Of a stretch of 64,000 bases of DNA, positions 1 to 11,971 are shown piece after piece (positions within the stretch are counted from its first letter, which is position 1; the number at the start of each line of letters is the position of its first letter). Made by a program: the position numbers and the translations under genes. The DNA comes from Apricaphanius iberus (lineage: Eukaryota > Chordata > Actinopteri > Cyprinodontiformes > Aphaniidae). The notes under the pieces were generated by a model. It made no database searches and was not told the DNA's origin. It saw only the letters and a list, made by a program, of their open reading frames with translations. The DNA lies in NCBI GenBank assembly GCA_028564705.1, contig JAPXFQ010002889.1, positions 1,922,001 through 1,986,000 on the forward strand, read 5' to 3'.

Positions 1-47
1 TCGTATCCCGTAAAAATATTGTATTTGTCTTTTTGTCATCTACTTAC

Positions 48-343
48 CTGTGCAGGATTCCTCCGTTTCCAGCGCTGTTGTGCAGAATATGCACAGTGCA
101 CACCGAACGCATATCCTCCGCAGCGCTGTTTGTCTTGTTAGTCTCAAACCAATTGGAGTCGGATGAATGAGTTAAAAGGGAGGCGAGTGTTGCCGCTGTT
201 GCTGCCTCAAGTTTGAGACGCGTACAGCGACAGGAGCTGTTCGCGGTGCTGAAAAACAACCTGCCCACACTCGCACTTAAACTGGGAGCGCTGCTAGGGA
301 TTCTTGGATTCACCGATCCAGCCAAGAGCGCTTCAAAACTCAC
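48..343 (-). other. Probable first exon of a gene running off the left edge
   Basis: On the minus strand this block ends at a consensus splice donor (CACAG|GTAAGT; the intron begins at 47). It is clearly richer in CpG than the DNA around it. A 99-codon frame is open across it (Met at 343) and stops two bases into the presumed intron, so coding is possible but a 5'UTR exon is just as likely. The frame is rich in Ser, Ala and Thr and shows no domain I recognise. The transcription start and upstream boundary are not visible; 343 is only the start of the open frame. The next exon would lie outside the window, to the left. The exon call rests on the donor and base composition only. Confidence 0.45.
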
Positions 344-1734
344 ATTTCTTTAGCGTGCAAGAAGCAATTAGAACAGACGCCCACTGTTTCATCCTGCAAA
401 ACAGGGCGTTCACGTTGTTACATCTAATACAACAGACATCACAAATGAAAAAAATAACTTTAGACTTTTTTTTTTCTAATCACATCTGTCTAATTTTGCG
501 CTTGTTAATTGTAGCAGTATTGCTCAAAGTTGGATTTCACCCTCTTTCCATGTAAAATATCCTGTAAAAACCAGCTGTGTTTTCAGATATGAGTTGCTGG
601 ACGCATGTTGGGGAGTCTTAAACCCAACAGCGTCTTCCCACTTAAACCTAAAGCAGCAGTGGCCCTACTCTGATTAGCTGGAGGTCGGTGACAGATTACA
701 ACTAAGTAAATCAGAGCTTTATGTGGCTTCTGTGAGGCACTTTTCGTTTTTGGTCTGCGCCTGGAAATGAGTGTCTTTCAGACTCTCCCCCTATTTGAGG
801 GAGAAGCGGTGGAGAGGAGGGCACAAAATTACAATACTGACTCTTTAGAGACTTAATTAGTGGCAGTGATGTAAATGTATTTGTTTTTCAGAAGACAAGT
901 TGTGACACGGCATAGAAGAGTGTGAAGCCTCTTCCAGACGATACCGTGATGCACTCAGAGAAGTGTGAGCCCTTCCCTTTTCCACTCTCTTTAGCAGCTT
1001 CGGACACACAGTGCTTGCCATTTAGTAAACTTGTGTGCTGAAAGATGTTTTACTTTCTTTCCATTGTTAGTATAATTCTGTGGCATTAAAACCAGACTTT
1101 TAAATTAATTTAATATGATATTTTATGGACTAACACGAATTAGTACATTATTGTTATATGGAGAGAAAAGGACGTAAATGTTTCTAAATATTTGCAAATA
1201 AATATCTGAAGGTGTGGGGTGCATATTCAGAGCCTCTGGCTCAGTCCTCTGTAGTAGCCTTGGCTGCTTCTCCAGGCTGTCAGTTTAGCTGGATGACAAT
1301 GTCTTAGTAGATTTGTTCTTGTGCCAAACTCTTTCATCTAAAGGTTAAGTTAAAAAATGTAACCCTGCTTTAATATGGTATCGTCCTTTGCGTTGTTGAT
1401 GCAGTTTGTTTATTTATACTCTCGAGAAAACCTATAATTCTAATTACTAATGCAGTGAGTTCTGAAGGCATTGGACTGCACACTGTCACAGCTGTTGGTG
1501 AAGTTGCCTTATGGAAAGAAGGTCCTGGCTTTCATCCTCAGACTGGGGTCTTTTTGCAAATTTTGGAGATTTCATACTCCCCCATCCATGTCCTGGTTAT
1601 TCCCAGGTACTTCAAAAACATAAATATTAGATTAATTAGTCTCTCAAAATTGTAAATCTCTCAGTGGAAATAGCACAATTTTGCACTATAGTGTACTGGC
1701 CTATTATATCTAGGCCCGATCAATGACATTGAAA
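344..1734. other. Non-coding stretch, no gene seen
   Basis: AT-rich sequence with short open frames that lack splice or coding signals. If the first-exon call at 48-343 is right, the proximal part (about 344-800) would be its promoter side, but I see no clear TATA, CCAAT or GC box there. Confidence 0.5.
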
Positions 1735-1802
1735 GGTGTTGGTTGTAAAGTGACAAAGTGTGAAAATTTTTAAGATGCATTAATACTTTTGGAAGGTACA
1801 CT
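1735..1802. mobile_element. Solo Tc1-type terminal repeat relic
   Basis: The block resembles the right terminal repeat of the Tc1 family at 4550-6127: 'gttgtaaagtgacaaa' parallels 'gctgtaatgtgacaaa', followed by an 'aatacttttgg' stretch near the end. No partner repeat or transposase is visible next to it, so this is an old truncated end. Confidence 0.4.
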
Positions 1803-3162
1803 AATCAGTAATCAACACCACAGAGGGCAACAATCAGCATGTCCATGAAGCTGCATGATACCGATGTGAGATTCACAGCTAATTAAATCAGTGGCTGACT
1901 CGCTGCGTCATCGCTCTCCCTCATCAACACAAGTTTTTGGGTTTGCCTCTGGACTGAGGTCGGGGAGGCAGGATCGAAACTGAAAGCACAACAGAGATGT
2001 GGTTAGGGCATCAGTCCCTGCAGACTCATCACACCTCTTGCAAAACAGACTTAGCATACAAAAAGTTATAGATGGTTGCTTTCAAGTTCGTATCCAGTCC
2101 TTTTTCTTAAAATTTGAGATCCTACAAGTTAGTGAATGACTGATTTAAAAAATCTGTTGCATTAACATAAACTACAGAAAATATCCACCACTTATCGAAA
2201 TCTTATACTTAGACATGTTAGCTGTCATCCCTAGGGGGGCTGATTTTATAATATGTACAATATAATCCAACAAATTAAAAATGTGTCCATCATATTAGTC
2301 AAGCTTGTTTTCTGAGCTCACTATCTTCCTAATCTCCCTCCACTGGCAGCATTTGACTCAGAGTGGAGAAGCTTTTATAACAATAGCTATTAATCACCAT
2401 AAGAACTAATGGAGCTACACGTCAAAATAATTAGCAGCTTAAATGAGTGCCACAAGTTAAAACTCAGTGATTGTATTTGTATTTTTTTGCAGCAACTCAC
2501 AGATTAATTCTTCTCAAGGCATATAAATCATATTTATTTATAAATAATTGAAGATAGCCGAAAGTTAACTTGAAAAAATGCATGCTATTACAATTCAACT
2601 TAATGTAAGATGCAATTAGATTCTGTTGAATATTTAATACTAATTGGTAAAAGTTTCTGTCCTAGGAAGCCCAGCCAATTGCACCGAATCAACGACTTTT
2701 TGGCAACCCTTTCCCTTGAGAAAGCATATGGTGAGATTGGAGAGAACCCCCCCCCCCCCCTTTAACAGGAAGAAACTTCAAGCAGAAACAGGTTTATAAT
2801 GGAGAATACCAGCAGCATCTATCTGTACTGGAGTGCTGCAGAGTAAACAGTCCGTCTTTCAGTATAAACACTTGCTGAATTTCAAAAGCTCTGTTGCTTC
2901 AAGTCACATGAGCATTAGTACATCTCCATTAACTCAGCCGTAAGATTTCATTAACATATTCTTTGTTTTCAACAATATCTCCAAAATACAAGCCTGACTA
3001 AAAATACTGATTGAAAAACATTTGCTCCTTTCATTTATAACACCTTCCGAGGACAACATACCGTACCTCATCCAGCATATTTCAGTTAGTTTGAGTTTGA
3101 GGACTTAACTAACGGCACTAATGTACTGCATTATCGCTAGTTAAAAATTTAGAAATACTTAA
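1803..3162. other. Non-coding stretch, no gene seen
   Basis: AT-rich unique-looking sequence. It contains one poly-C tract (listed separately) and no supported exon or recognised repeat. Confidence 0.5.
2747..2760 (+). repeat. Poly-C tract (14 C)
   Basis: Fourteen consecutive C bases in AT-rich surroundings. Homopolymers of this kind vary in length and can be miscounted in assemblies. Confidence 0.9.
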
Positions 3163-3330
3163 GCCTAGTTCATGCTTCTGCGTTTTGACGGAGACGGATT
3201 GACGCAACGCCATTATCCGTCAATGCAAGGGCTCTCCGTCACCTACGCAAGGACGCACAGAGTAGAGGCCCAAATTTTAACTATCCGTCTCCGTCGACGG
3301 ATTGCGTATGCATCTGATTGGTCAGTTTGA
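3163..3330 (+). mobile_element. Truncated MITE, same ends as the 34.2 kb MITE
   Basis: It begins with GCCTAGTTCATGCTTCT, which differs by two bases from the perfect 17-bp terminal repeat of the MITE at 34237-34554. The interior is CpG-rich with short inverted motifs built around 'gacggag' and 'ctccgtc'. No matching right end is found before about 3400, so the copy appears 3'-truncated and the right boundary is approximate. Confidence 0.5.
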
Positions 3331-4385
3331 GCAACAACCAGAGATTGAGACACACAGGAAATGTACAAACCACAAACTAGTTAAACTTGTACTAAACTAA
3401 TCAAACTTGTACTAAATTCTTCTGCAATGACATATCCTATCAAATAGTTTTGGATTTGTGAAACTTGGATTTGTGATTTCTTTAACATGTTAAGGATATA
3501 CATCTACAGTTGAAGCCTTGATGAAACTGTAAACAATGTTAGCTTTCTTTGTCTATCTGACATTAAATCAGACTAAACATTTCTCATTTAGCCTGATTGG
3601 AAATGACTGGTAAGATAATAAATTTCATATATTTTTTTATTAGATTCTATCAAACTCAGAAGAGTACATACAATCTAATTACAATGCGTCTAACAATTTA
3701 GTACAGCCCAAATGATTATGTCAAAGATTTGTAAATTAATTCACAAAATTAGTTAACAGGAAGCACAGATGTAGATGTATTCTAAGGGAATACATTCTAT
3801 TCTTTGTGAAATCATAGAAAGAAAAAAAAAGAAAGCCTAGGTATCAGAAAGAGAAAAGTGGACATTCAGACAACTGCTTTCATCATAAGAAAAAATTGAG
3901 ATGATGCTTGATGGTGCAAATTAATCTGTTGAAAGAACTATACAAACAGTAAGGGAACATCCAGCATTCATACCGTTCGAGAAAGAGACAAGTTCTGTGT
4001 CCCAGAGATGAACCCCCGAAAAAAAAGGAAATAGGCCTTGTGAACATACTGGCTGATGCTGGTAAGAGTGTCATTAACCACAGGGAATCAATGCTGTAAA
4101 AACATGGGCTGTAATGTCACTCGGGGAGCCATTACTCAGAAGCAAAATCAATATCAAAATATACAAATATTATAAATACAAATATTTTTTTCTCAAAAAT
4201 GTTGGTGACCCAGGTGGTCTACAAATGACTCAGTTCTGTCAGGAAGATTGGGCCATATTTGAACCATCTAATAAGGAAAAATATGTTAAACAAATCAACT
4301 TCAAAAAAGCCACAAAAAATTTCCCACATAAATTTGGTATTTAGGAAATAGAAACAATTTCAACATTCCTAAACTACTTGATATA
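3331..4385. other. Non-coding stretch, no gene seen
   Basis: AT-rich sequence. Short open frames at 3883-4074 (-) and 4114-4344 (+) have no splice or family support. Confidence 0.5.
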
Positions 4386-4549
4386 CAGTACAGACCAAAC
4401 ATTTGAACACACTTTCTCATTCAGTGTGTTTTTTTTCTTTTCATGACTACATTGTAGATTCGCAATTAAGGGCATCAAAACTATGAATGAACACATAATG
4501 TATGGAATTACTGTATGTGCTTAAACAAAAAGGATGAAATAAATGAATA

Positions 4550-6127
4550 GAGTGGCTTGCAAAAGTATTCGGCCCACTTGAACTTTTCCACATTTTGTCA
4601 CATTACAGCCACAAACATGAATCAGTTATATTGGTATTCCATGTGAAAGACCAATACAAAGTGGAGTACACGTGAGAAGTGGAACGAAAATCATACATGA
4701 TTCCAGACGTTTTTTTACAAATTAACTGAAAAGTGGGGTGGGCCTAATTATTAAGCCCCCTTTGGTCTGAGTGCAGTCAGTTGCCCATAGACATTGCCTG
4801 ATGAGTGCTTAATAGAGTGCACCTGTGTGTAATCTAATGTCAGTACAAATACAGCTGCCCTGTGACGGCCTCAGAGGTTGTCTAAGAGAATGTTGAGGGC
4901 AACAACACCAGGAAGTCCAAAGAACACACCAGACAGGTCAGGGATTAAGTTATTGAGACATGTTAAGCAGGCTTAGGCTACAAAAAGATTTCCCAAGCCT
5001 TAAACATCCCACTGAGCACTGTTCAAGCGATCATTCAGAAATGGAAGGAGTATGGCACAACTGTAAACCTACCAAGACAAGGCCGTTCACCTAAACTCAC
5101 AGGCCGAACAAGGAGAACACTGGTCAGAAATGCAGCCAAGAGGCCCATGGTGACTGTGGATGAGCTGCAGAGATCTACAGCTCAGGTGGGGGAATCTGTC
5201 CATAGGACCACTATTAGTCGTATACTGCACAAAGTTGGCCTTTATGGAAGAGTGGCAAGAAGAAAGCCATTGTTAAAAGAAAACCATAAGAAGTCCCGTT
5301 TGCAGTTTGCCACAACCATGTGGGGGACACAGCAAACACGTGGAAGAAGGTGCTCTGGTCAGATGAGACCAAAATAAAACTTTTTGGCCAAAATTTAAAA
5401 CGCTATACGTGGCGGAAAACTAACACACCATCCCCTGTCAAATATGGTGGTGGCAGCATCATGCTCTTGGGGTGCTTCTCTTCAGCAGGGACAGGGAAGC
5501 TGATCAGAGTTGATGGAAAGATGGATTGAGGCAAATACAGGGCAATCTTGGAAGAAAACCTCTTGGATTCTGCAAAAGACTTGAGACTGGGGCAGAGCTT
5601 CACCTTACAGCAGGAAAACGACCATAAACATAAAGCCAGGGCAACAATGAAATGGTTTAAAACAAAACATGTCCATGTGTTAGAATGGCCCAGCCAAAGT
5701 CCAGATCTAAATCCAATCGAGAATCTGTGGCAAGATCTGAAAACTGCTGTTCACAAACGCTGTCCATCTAATCTCACTGAGCTGGAGCTGTTTTGCAAAG
5801 AAGAATGGGCATTAATTTCAGTCTCTAGATGTGCAAAGCTGGTAGAGACATTCCCTAAAAGACCGGCAGCTGTAATTGCAGCAAAAGGCTGTTCTATAAA
5901 GTATTGACTCAGGGGGCTGAATATTTACGCACTCGCTACTATTCAGTTATTTGTAACAAAAAAAAATAATTTGGAATCGTGTATGATTTTCGTTCCACTT
6001 CTCACGTGTACACCACTTTGTGTTGGTCTTTCACGTGGAATTACAATAAAAGCGATTCATGTTTTTGGCTGTAATGTGACAAAATGTGGGAAAGTTCAAG
6101 GGGGCCGAATACTTTTGCAAGCCACTG
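4550..6127 (+). mobile_element. Tc1/mariner transposon, near full length (1578 bp)
   Basis: TA duplications flank it (4548-4549 and 6128-6129). The terminal inverted repeats are about 160 bp. The left end reads GAGTGGCTTGCAAAAG and the right end, read inversely, CAGTGGCTTGCAAAAG. The inverse motif 'gaacgaaaatcatac' / 'gtatgattttcgttc' marks the inner ends of the repeats, as in the IR/DR type of fish Tc1 elements. The length fits the usual size of about 1.6 kb. It carries a broken plus-strand transposase and sits inside an older element (4386-6485). Confidence 0.9.
4890..5907 (+). pseudogene. Tc1 transposase, frameshifted
   Basis: Reading order matches a Tc1 transposase. A decayed N-terminal helix-turn-helix lies at about 4900-5140. 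A second DNA-binding segment follows from 5147 (RTTISRILHKVGLYGR). The catalytic region carries WSDETK (first Asp, near 5353) and then GGGSIMLLGCFS. The segment from 5548 contains LQQENDHKHK, where the family usually has QQDNDPKH, so the second catalytic Asp appears to be Glu. It ends with [11 protein letters not shown], which keeps the third acidic residue. A frameshift near 5320-5375 and a TGA at 5527-5529 split the frame. The protein would have cut and joined DNA at TA sites. This copy cannot make an intact enzyme. Confidence 0.85.
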
Positions 6128-6197
6128 TACATTTGTTATATTTTAGATTCCTCAAAGTAGCCACCCTTTGCTCTGATTACTATTTTGCATTCTCCAG

Positions 6198-6383
6198 CTA
6201 GTCACCCAAAATGGTTTTCCAACAGTCTTGAAGGAGTTCCCAGGGATGCTTAGTACTCGTTGGCCCTTTTGCCTTCACTCTGTGGTTCAGCTCACCCCAA
6301 ATCATCTCGATTGGATTCAGATCCGGTGAATTTGCAGGCCAGGTTATTTCACACATTTTTGTAAAAGAACTACATAATTCCAT
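6198..6383 (-). pseudogene. C-terminal remnant of a Tc1 transposase (outer element)
   Basis: The 61-codon frame contains [18 protein letters not shown], the conserved end of the Tc1 DDE domain including its final Glu. The rest of the transposase is missing. It runs opposite to the inner transposase, as expected for a separate host element. The same segment is present in the copy at about 52360-52500. Confidence 0.75.
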
Positions 6384-6485
6384 ATGTGATCATTAATAGT
6401 TTTGATGCCTTCAGTGAGAATCTACAATGTAGTCATGAAAAGAAAGGAAACTCATTGAATGAGAAGGTGTGTCCAAACTGTACTG

Positions 6486-7833
6486 TCTTTCTGATTAAAC
6501 GTCAGACTATGTGGAAAAATCACTGTTTTTAGAATATTTAGGTATCTTGTATTAACATTTGAGACAACTATAGACAAGTTATATCTTAGCATCTTGTAAT
6601 GAAACTTCCCTTTACTGTCTAAAGTTTTTAAAACCTATTTTATTAAATGCTTCAATCATAAACAGGATATATCCCCTTAAACATCATCTTAAAGCAGCTG
6701 AGATTTATTTGCACAACTTTTAAAAATAAGTCAAATCAAATAAATTCTAACAGCTGTTGTTTTGTTTAGTTTCTGTTTTCCTATCTGAGCTCAAACAAAA
6801 CAGCCTTACTAGCAATCATGTCATTGTGATACTCTGAAAACAGTCAGCCTCCAAGAGCAATAACTATGAGCAGCTCGCTCACTCGTCGGCGGCCTGTGAA
6901 AAATGCTGCCACCCACACTCTGTTACATCTCCTGTAACTGTTGGGATGCAGATAAATGAGAATTTCCTCGGACTGGAGACGAAATGATGCGCTTGTTGCA
7001 GTGGAAATTAAGCCACACTCCAGGAAGACACTGTGTGTTTGAGATCTTGAAATTGAGGTGCGCTGAAAACAGCATCTCTGAAGAAAAAAAGCGTAAGCAT
7101 CTCATTTTCTATTTCTGACAGAGAAATTAATGATTATTTGAATGTAAACTGTCCAGTTACATTTTTTATTCAACACAGAGGGACCCAAACATGGCAATAC
7201 ATTTCTATATTTCCAGTACAATATCAACGTACAAAGAGTTCATGATTAGTTTCTGATATCAGGTGACTGGTGGCTACATCAGGAAGAAAATAAAATAGGT
7301 GAATATTGGGTTAATAATTCAAGTATAGAGGGACAAACCGCATTAAAAAGCAATTATCTGAGTACAGATTGTAAAAAAGAAAAAAATAACCTGTACACTC
7401 TTAAAGGAAACACTTTATATGGTTGAATTCCATTAGAATTGTCATTCCTGCTGGTGATGTTTTATTGACTGAAATTTGAACATTTCTTTTATTGAAATAA
7501 AGAATGCCTGAAGTTTTTAACTCAGTTATTCTTAATTTTGTGTGTCTTAAATGTAATCTTTCAAAAGTTTGACAGAAGTATCTGTAGAACCTAGACCTGA
7601 AACCAATAGACACACAAACATATCTGATCTTTACTCAAATGAAAACATATTTTTGCTGCAGATCATGTGATGGTTGCCCCGATAATGCTCCGTTTTGGAA
7701 GGATTTAAACACACAATCGGGGGTCACTTCTAAAATCTGAGATTATGTTAAAGTAAAAGTACAGCCTTCATTAGCGGGTGAATAAAAATGTGGTGGCGGT
7801 CATGGCATAAACAGCTTTAGATCCACCAACAAC
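6486..7833. other. Non-coding stretch downstream of the minus-strand gene
   Basis: No supported exon or named repeat. The part next to 7834 would be the cleavage and downstream region of the minus-strand gene: a GT-rich run (gttgttggtgg on the minus strand) follows the AATAAA almost at once. Confidence 0.5.
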
Positions 7834-7839
7834 TTTATT
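7834..7839 (-). promoter_or_regulatory. Polyadenylation signal AATAAA
   Basis: The plus strand reads TTTATT, giving AATAAA on the minus strand, 87 bases beyond the stop codon at 7926-7928. A G/T-rich stretch follows at about 7820-7832. Position and spacing fit a short 3'UTR for the gene whose last exon is 7926-8278. Confidence 0.65.
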
Positions 7840-7925
7840 TGACAGATAACCAACAACAACACAGCTGAGAAGCACTCGAGCATGCCAGTAGCACGGCCGT
7901 GTCTCTTATTTCTTCAGCGTCCTTC

Positions 7926-8278
7926 CTACTCCTCTCCATCTCCCAGGAGCTTCTTCTTATCAACCAGTCCAACCTCTTCTTCAGCTCCTCCTACTTCTTC
8001 AAGAGTATCTTTCTCCTTCCCATATTCTATCCCTTCTCCTTCCTCCAGCTCCTCCTGGTCCAAGTCGAGCTCTTCGAAGGATGAGCCGCTGCCTACAGAG
8101 TCATTCGAACCTCTGTCGCTGTGCTCCCTGTGCTTATTGTCTTCATTTGAGTCCATTACATCTCTTAGTGGGAGAGAGGAGGCCAGAGAGGCAGCCGTGG
8201 AAGCAGCCAGTGATGTCTCCCTACTGTCCCAAGGCACACCGCCGCTTACTGAGCTTACATCACTGTGGGAATCTGCAC
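7926..8278 (-). CDS. Terminal coding exon of an unidentified gene (acidic C-terminus)
   Basis: The acceptor on the minus strand is aattgctgcag|GTGCAG, followed by 116 codons and a TAG. The exon enters in phase 1 (two bases complete a codon), exactly what the exon at 16407-16578 leaves. The encoded tail begins ADSHSDVSSVSGG. It is Ser/Ala-rich for about 45 residues, then strongly acidic (FEELDLDQEELEEGEG) and ends LLGDGEE. It looks like a disordered, probably phosphorylatable cytoplasmic or nuclear tail; I see no domain. A second AG six bases inside (gtgcag|ATT, exon start at 8272) could act as a tandem acceptor that drops two residues without changing frame. The AATAAA at 7834 supports this as the last exon. 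The product is not recognised. Confidence 0.65.
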
Positions 8279-8965
8279 CTGCAGCAATTAAAAAATGGAA
8301 AGGGATTAAATGGGGACTGTGTTAGAAAGAGATATGCAAATCTGATAAAAAACTTAATTGAAGAGAGGCAAAGCAAGCTAATTTCAGGCTGGGTACAAGG
8401 AAATGTGTGCCAATTTATCAAGAAGATGCTGTGATAAATTAAATACAGTATGGACCTTTGTCCAAAGATAAATGTTTACATTTTATTAGAATACCACTGT
8501 GGGTATTTAATGCGATGATGTTCGGACTAGGTAATTTATTCCAAACTATGCCCAGAAAGCTAATTCTACATATATATTAAATGCATCCATACAATACCAT
8601 TTTTAATATTTTTATAAATATCATTATGTTAAAAAAAGTTAAGAAATAGCTCTGCAATTACAGTATGTTCCTTGAACATGTTTTGCATTTTGTCTCATAG
8701 ACAAAACCCTTAATATCTTGTCTTGGAATCATATCTGATATTATAAATGATAGATTTACACAAAGCAGTTAATAACTGAAGTAGAAGAACAAAATACATA
8801 GTTTTTAAAACAAAACAAAAAAATAGTGGAGTGCATTTGTATTTAGTGGCAACTACACCGATACTGCTCAGTAAAACCAAGTTCAACCAATGGTCTTCAG
8901 AAGTCATCTTTCACTTAACAATATGTGTAATTAATCACTAACATATGCTACAGATCGTTAGCGAA
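8279..8965 (-). other. Intron of the minus-strand gene, proximal part
   Basis: AT-rich sequence next to the terminal exon acceptor. No repeat or exon is recognised. Confidence 0.4.
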
Positions 8966-9670
8966 CAAATAGCATCAAGAAGCCCAAGGAACACAGCAGA
9001 CAAGTTAGCGATAAAGCTACGAATAAGTCTGGACACCAGATCGGTTGTCCAAAAATGGAATGACAGATAAAATTGTAAACTTGGCTGAAAGGCAGACAAG
9101 ATCGAAACCAGAAAGAGAAAAAGCCAATAGGCCCACGGCAGTGATTTCCTGTTTAGGTGAGAGAATATATTCAAAAGGAAATTATAACTTACTGATAAAC
9201 TTGGACTTCATTAAAGTAGAACCTTGTTAGAAAAAAAAGAAGCAATTAAGAGCTTCTGGTAGTAGTTTGCTACAAGTCACAAAGAAAATATAGAACAACA
9301 TTAAAAAGGAGTACTGGCCAGGTCACGTCACCAATGTTAGGTAGCATCATGTTGTGGGGAGTATAATGCTCAGCAAGGAGATGAAAAAATATTTGGAGCT
9401 GATTGGTAGATGGAGGGACATCGAACGCCAAACAATCAGAGTCCAGTCAAAGTCTAGACTAAATACCTTTGAGAATCTGTGGCATCATTTCAAGATTGAT
9501 GTTCACAAATGCTTCTAGAAAATACATTGAAGTCTGTGGTTGTTACAAGACAATGAAACAGTTCGAAAGGTATCTTTTTTCCCCTCTGGGAAAATAGATT
9601 ATTATACCTAAAGCAAAAAAAGGTGTTCTATAAAGAGTCCCAGATGACTCAATAACCGTATTGCATATTT
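8966..9670 (+). pseudogene. Heavily decayed Tc1 transposase
   Basis: The nucleotide sequence aligns by eye with the transposase of the element at 4550-6127. 'aggaacacagcagacaagtta' matches near 4921, 'tgttgtgggga' corresponds to the GGSIMLWG region, 'agaatctgtggca' to the IENLW region, and 'gttctataaag' to the end of the gene near 5890. Many indels and stops interrupt it, and no terminal repeats are visible, so this is an old relic in the last intron of the minus-strand gene. Confidence 0.6.
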
Positions 9671-11971
9671 CATTCTCCGCTGCTGACTTCAGATATGCTC
9701 ATCACATTGCTGATCTGTAATCATACAGAGCATCCATTTGCTTAATAGATGGAGATTTCCTCACCAACATGATCAGTTTGCTAATGCTTTCTGTCCAAGC
9801 CTATATTTTTCTGCCCTTGATCTAGATGTCACTGTGAGACGATCATCATTCATTACCTCTATCTAAAGGTCCTTTTGACTGTAAGCAATTGGTCTAGATT
9901 GTTATTGCTGAAATGCACACAGTTGGAAAACTGTAAAAGAGTTGACAGAATGAGGAATATAGCAGCAGTTAAAAATTCTCGATGTCCAAAAAATTAACTG
10001 ACTAATACTAGCATTTGAAAAATATTAGGCCTTTCTAAAATTGCAAACAGAGAGAAAAGTAGGTATCAGCTCAGGGAAACGTGAGGAGCACATCATACCT
10101 GCCACCCACACAACAAATATCACTGAGTGATCACACCTCCAAAGGTCTCTTTGAATAGAGGGAGAGGTGGAAGAAAGTGAGTGAAGAAAACCAGGAAGAC
10201 CAATTACCATCACATTCATAAATACCTGGTCAAGCTATGATTTTCATGTGATTTTGTCTTTTTAGCTGTAGTTAGATGCATCCCTGTTGTAGTGTATCGT
10301 GCTTTCATCCATGCCTGTTACGTTTTGGCAGTAAAGTGGCCGCCTTGACGTTAAATGCGTTTGACAGATAAATCCCAACTTGACTTTGCGCTCCCACCGG
10401 ACACCAAGCTCAACCCTTTCTTTCTGCTTTTACACTCCCAATAAGCATGAGGCGCACGTCTGAGTGGAGTGTCAATGAAATGTGTCATTAGGGACAGAAA
10501 TACAATAAACACAGAGTCTCAGAGATGCTCCCTAAGGTCAGCTATTCTCTTCATTTGTTTGAATCTCCATCAATTTAATTATCACGTCCAGCAGATGTGA
10601 TCCTGTCTGTGGTGTAGATGTGAACTTCACACAGGTTATTTATAATATCTGCTGATTGGGTTACAAGCCTGAACAAAACCTACAGAAGGGCTGCCTAAGA
10701 TCAAAAGGCATGGAAGAAATGTGATTTTTGGTGGTGGTACTGGTTTGAACTACATGTGGATGGGTTGTGTTTTGATTTCAACACCATTTGCCTGACCGGA
10801 TCCAGTGAGACTCATTTTATAGTATAAGTAACTTTTAAATGTAAAGCATTTCATGAGTTTTAATTAGGCTTTTTAGGCTAATTTCCTTAGAGCAGCACTT
10901 CCAAGGATGAACCCCATTATACTGGACAACTTCCACACATTTAACATCAGCATGCAAGCTACTAACATTTTTGTGGTGCTAGAAGCCCACGGAAGTCTTT
11001 TAGAAAACATTTGCCTAAATGAAGTGCTAAATTGGCCCCACTGGGATTATTAGCAGTGGATCAAGGTCTTGTTCTTCAAACTGCTGAAACAGAGGAGAGG
11101 ATTTTTTAAGGAGGTAATTAGGTACAAGAAACAGCTCAAACATGGTAAGAGTTTGAAGAATCAGAGTTGGAGCGTATGGTGAGACAAGTCAAACATGAAA
11201 CATTTAAATACACATTAGGATGTGATAAATTAGATGGATCACCTTGTTTATAAACACTGATCTGATGGAAAGAGCATTTAGGGATTCTCATTTAGGGAAT
11301 TTCTGGGTAAAACACAATTTGTTTAAATCAGCTAAAGTGTCCCTTGATGTCTACCTGGCAGCACAACTATACACTAATTATGAAAAAAGACATGAGCTGG
11401 TTATTGTTAGCAAAAGCTTGAAAAGATTACATCTTTTAAAGCGCAACATTTTTACATCATACTATTACTGTGGTTTAAATTCCTTTTAATGAGATACTAC
11501 AGGAGGTGTAGTTATAGTTATAATACACTTAATGCCTGATTTATCAACGGTTTGCGTTTGTTAAAACTGGCACAAACAGCACATTGTCGCAAAAACAGGC
11601 CGTAACTGATTTACTTACAAGACAGAGAGAGCATTTTGCGTCTTAAACCCAGAGCAAGATGCATGCAATCCATTTAGCTCTTTTCCCCAATCTGAAAATG
11701 CAATATGGCCTTTTCTGTAAGAAGACGCAAAATATTGGAAGAACAGGCAAACAAGTAGGCGTACCAGGCGCAGTGTGATTTATTAAGCATAAAAATGTTT
11801 GTTCCGGCTATTTTAGCGTCTACTTTTAGCGCTTCTGAAAGGCATGTCTTAACTTTGTGCCACCTCATTCAACATAAGAATATTACTGACAAACTAAAAA
11901 TGTCATTTACACACAATATAACCTGATAACAATTAACAGTCTAATGGCCATTGACTTGACAGTTATGTGGG
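9671..11971 (-). other. Intronic stretch, no exon accepted
   Basis: Within the 8.1-kb interval between the last two exons of the minus-strand gene. A 50-base exon-like segment near 10107-10156 was examined and rejected because its phase does not fit. A weakly palindromic CpG-containing block is at about 11530-11800 (see findings). Confidence 0.4.

Larger units (their letters stand above)
4386..6485. mobile_element. Deleted Tc1-type element, interrupted by a second Tc1
   Basis: The left end CAGTACAGACC follows a TA, and the right end is its inverse (ctgtactg, ending at 6485; the expected TA has become TC). Sub-terminal sequence also pairs in inverse: 'cttttcatgactacat' on the left and 'atgtagtcatgaaaag' on the right. 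Without the inner insertion (4550-6127 plus one TA) the element is about 520 bp, so it is a deletion derivative that keeps only the last part of a minus-strand transposase (6198-6383). The uninterrupted relative at 52290-52598 shows the same family without the inserted element. Confidence 0.8.

Noticed and set aside
7882..8434. Plus-strand frames of 147 and 117 codons
   Set aside because: They are antisense shadows of the acidic terminal exon; Ser/Pro-rich plus-strand text is the complement of Glu/Gly codons.
10107..10156. 50-base exon-like segment between the last two exons of the minus-strand gene
   Set aside because: Its only open frame needs entry in phase 2, but exon 16407-16578 leaves phase 1.
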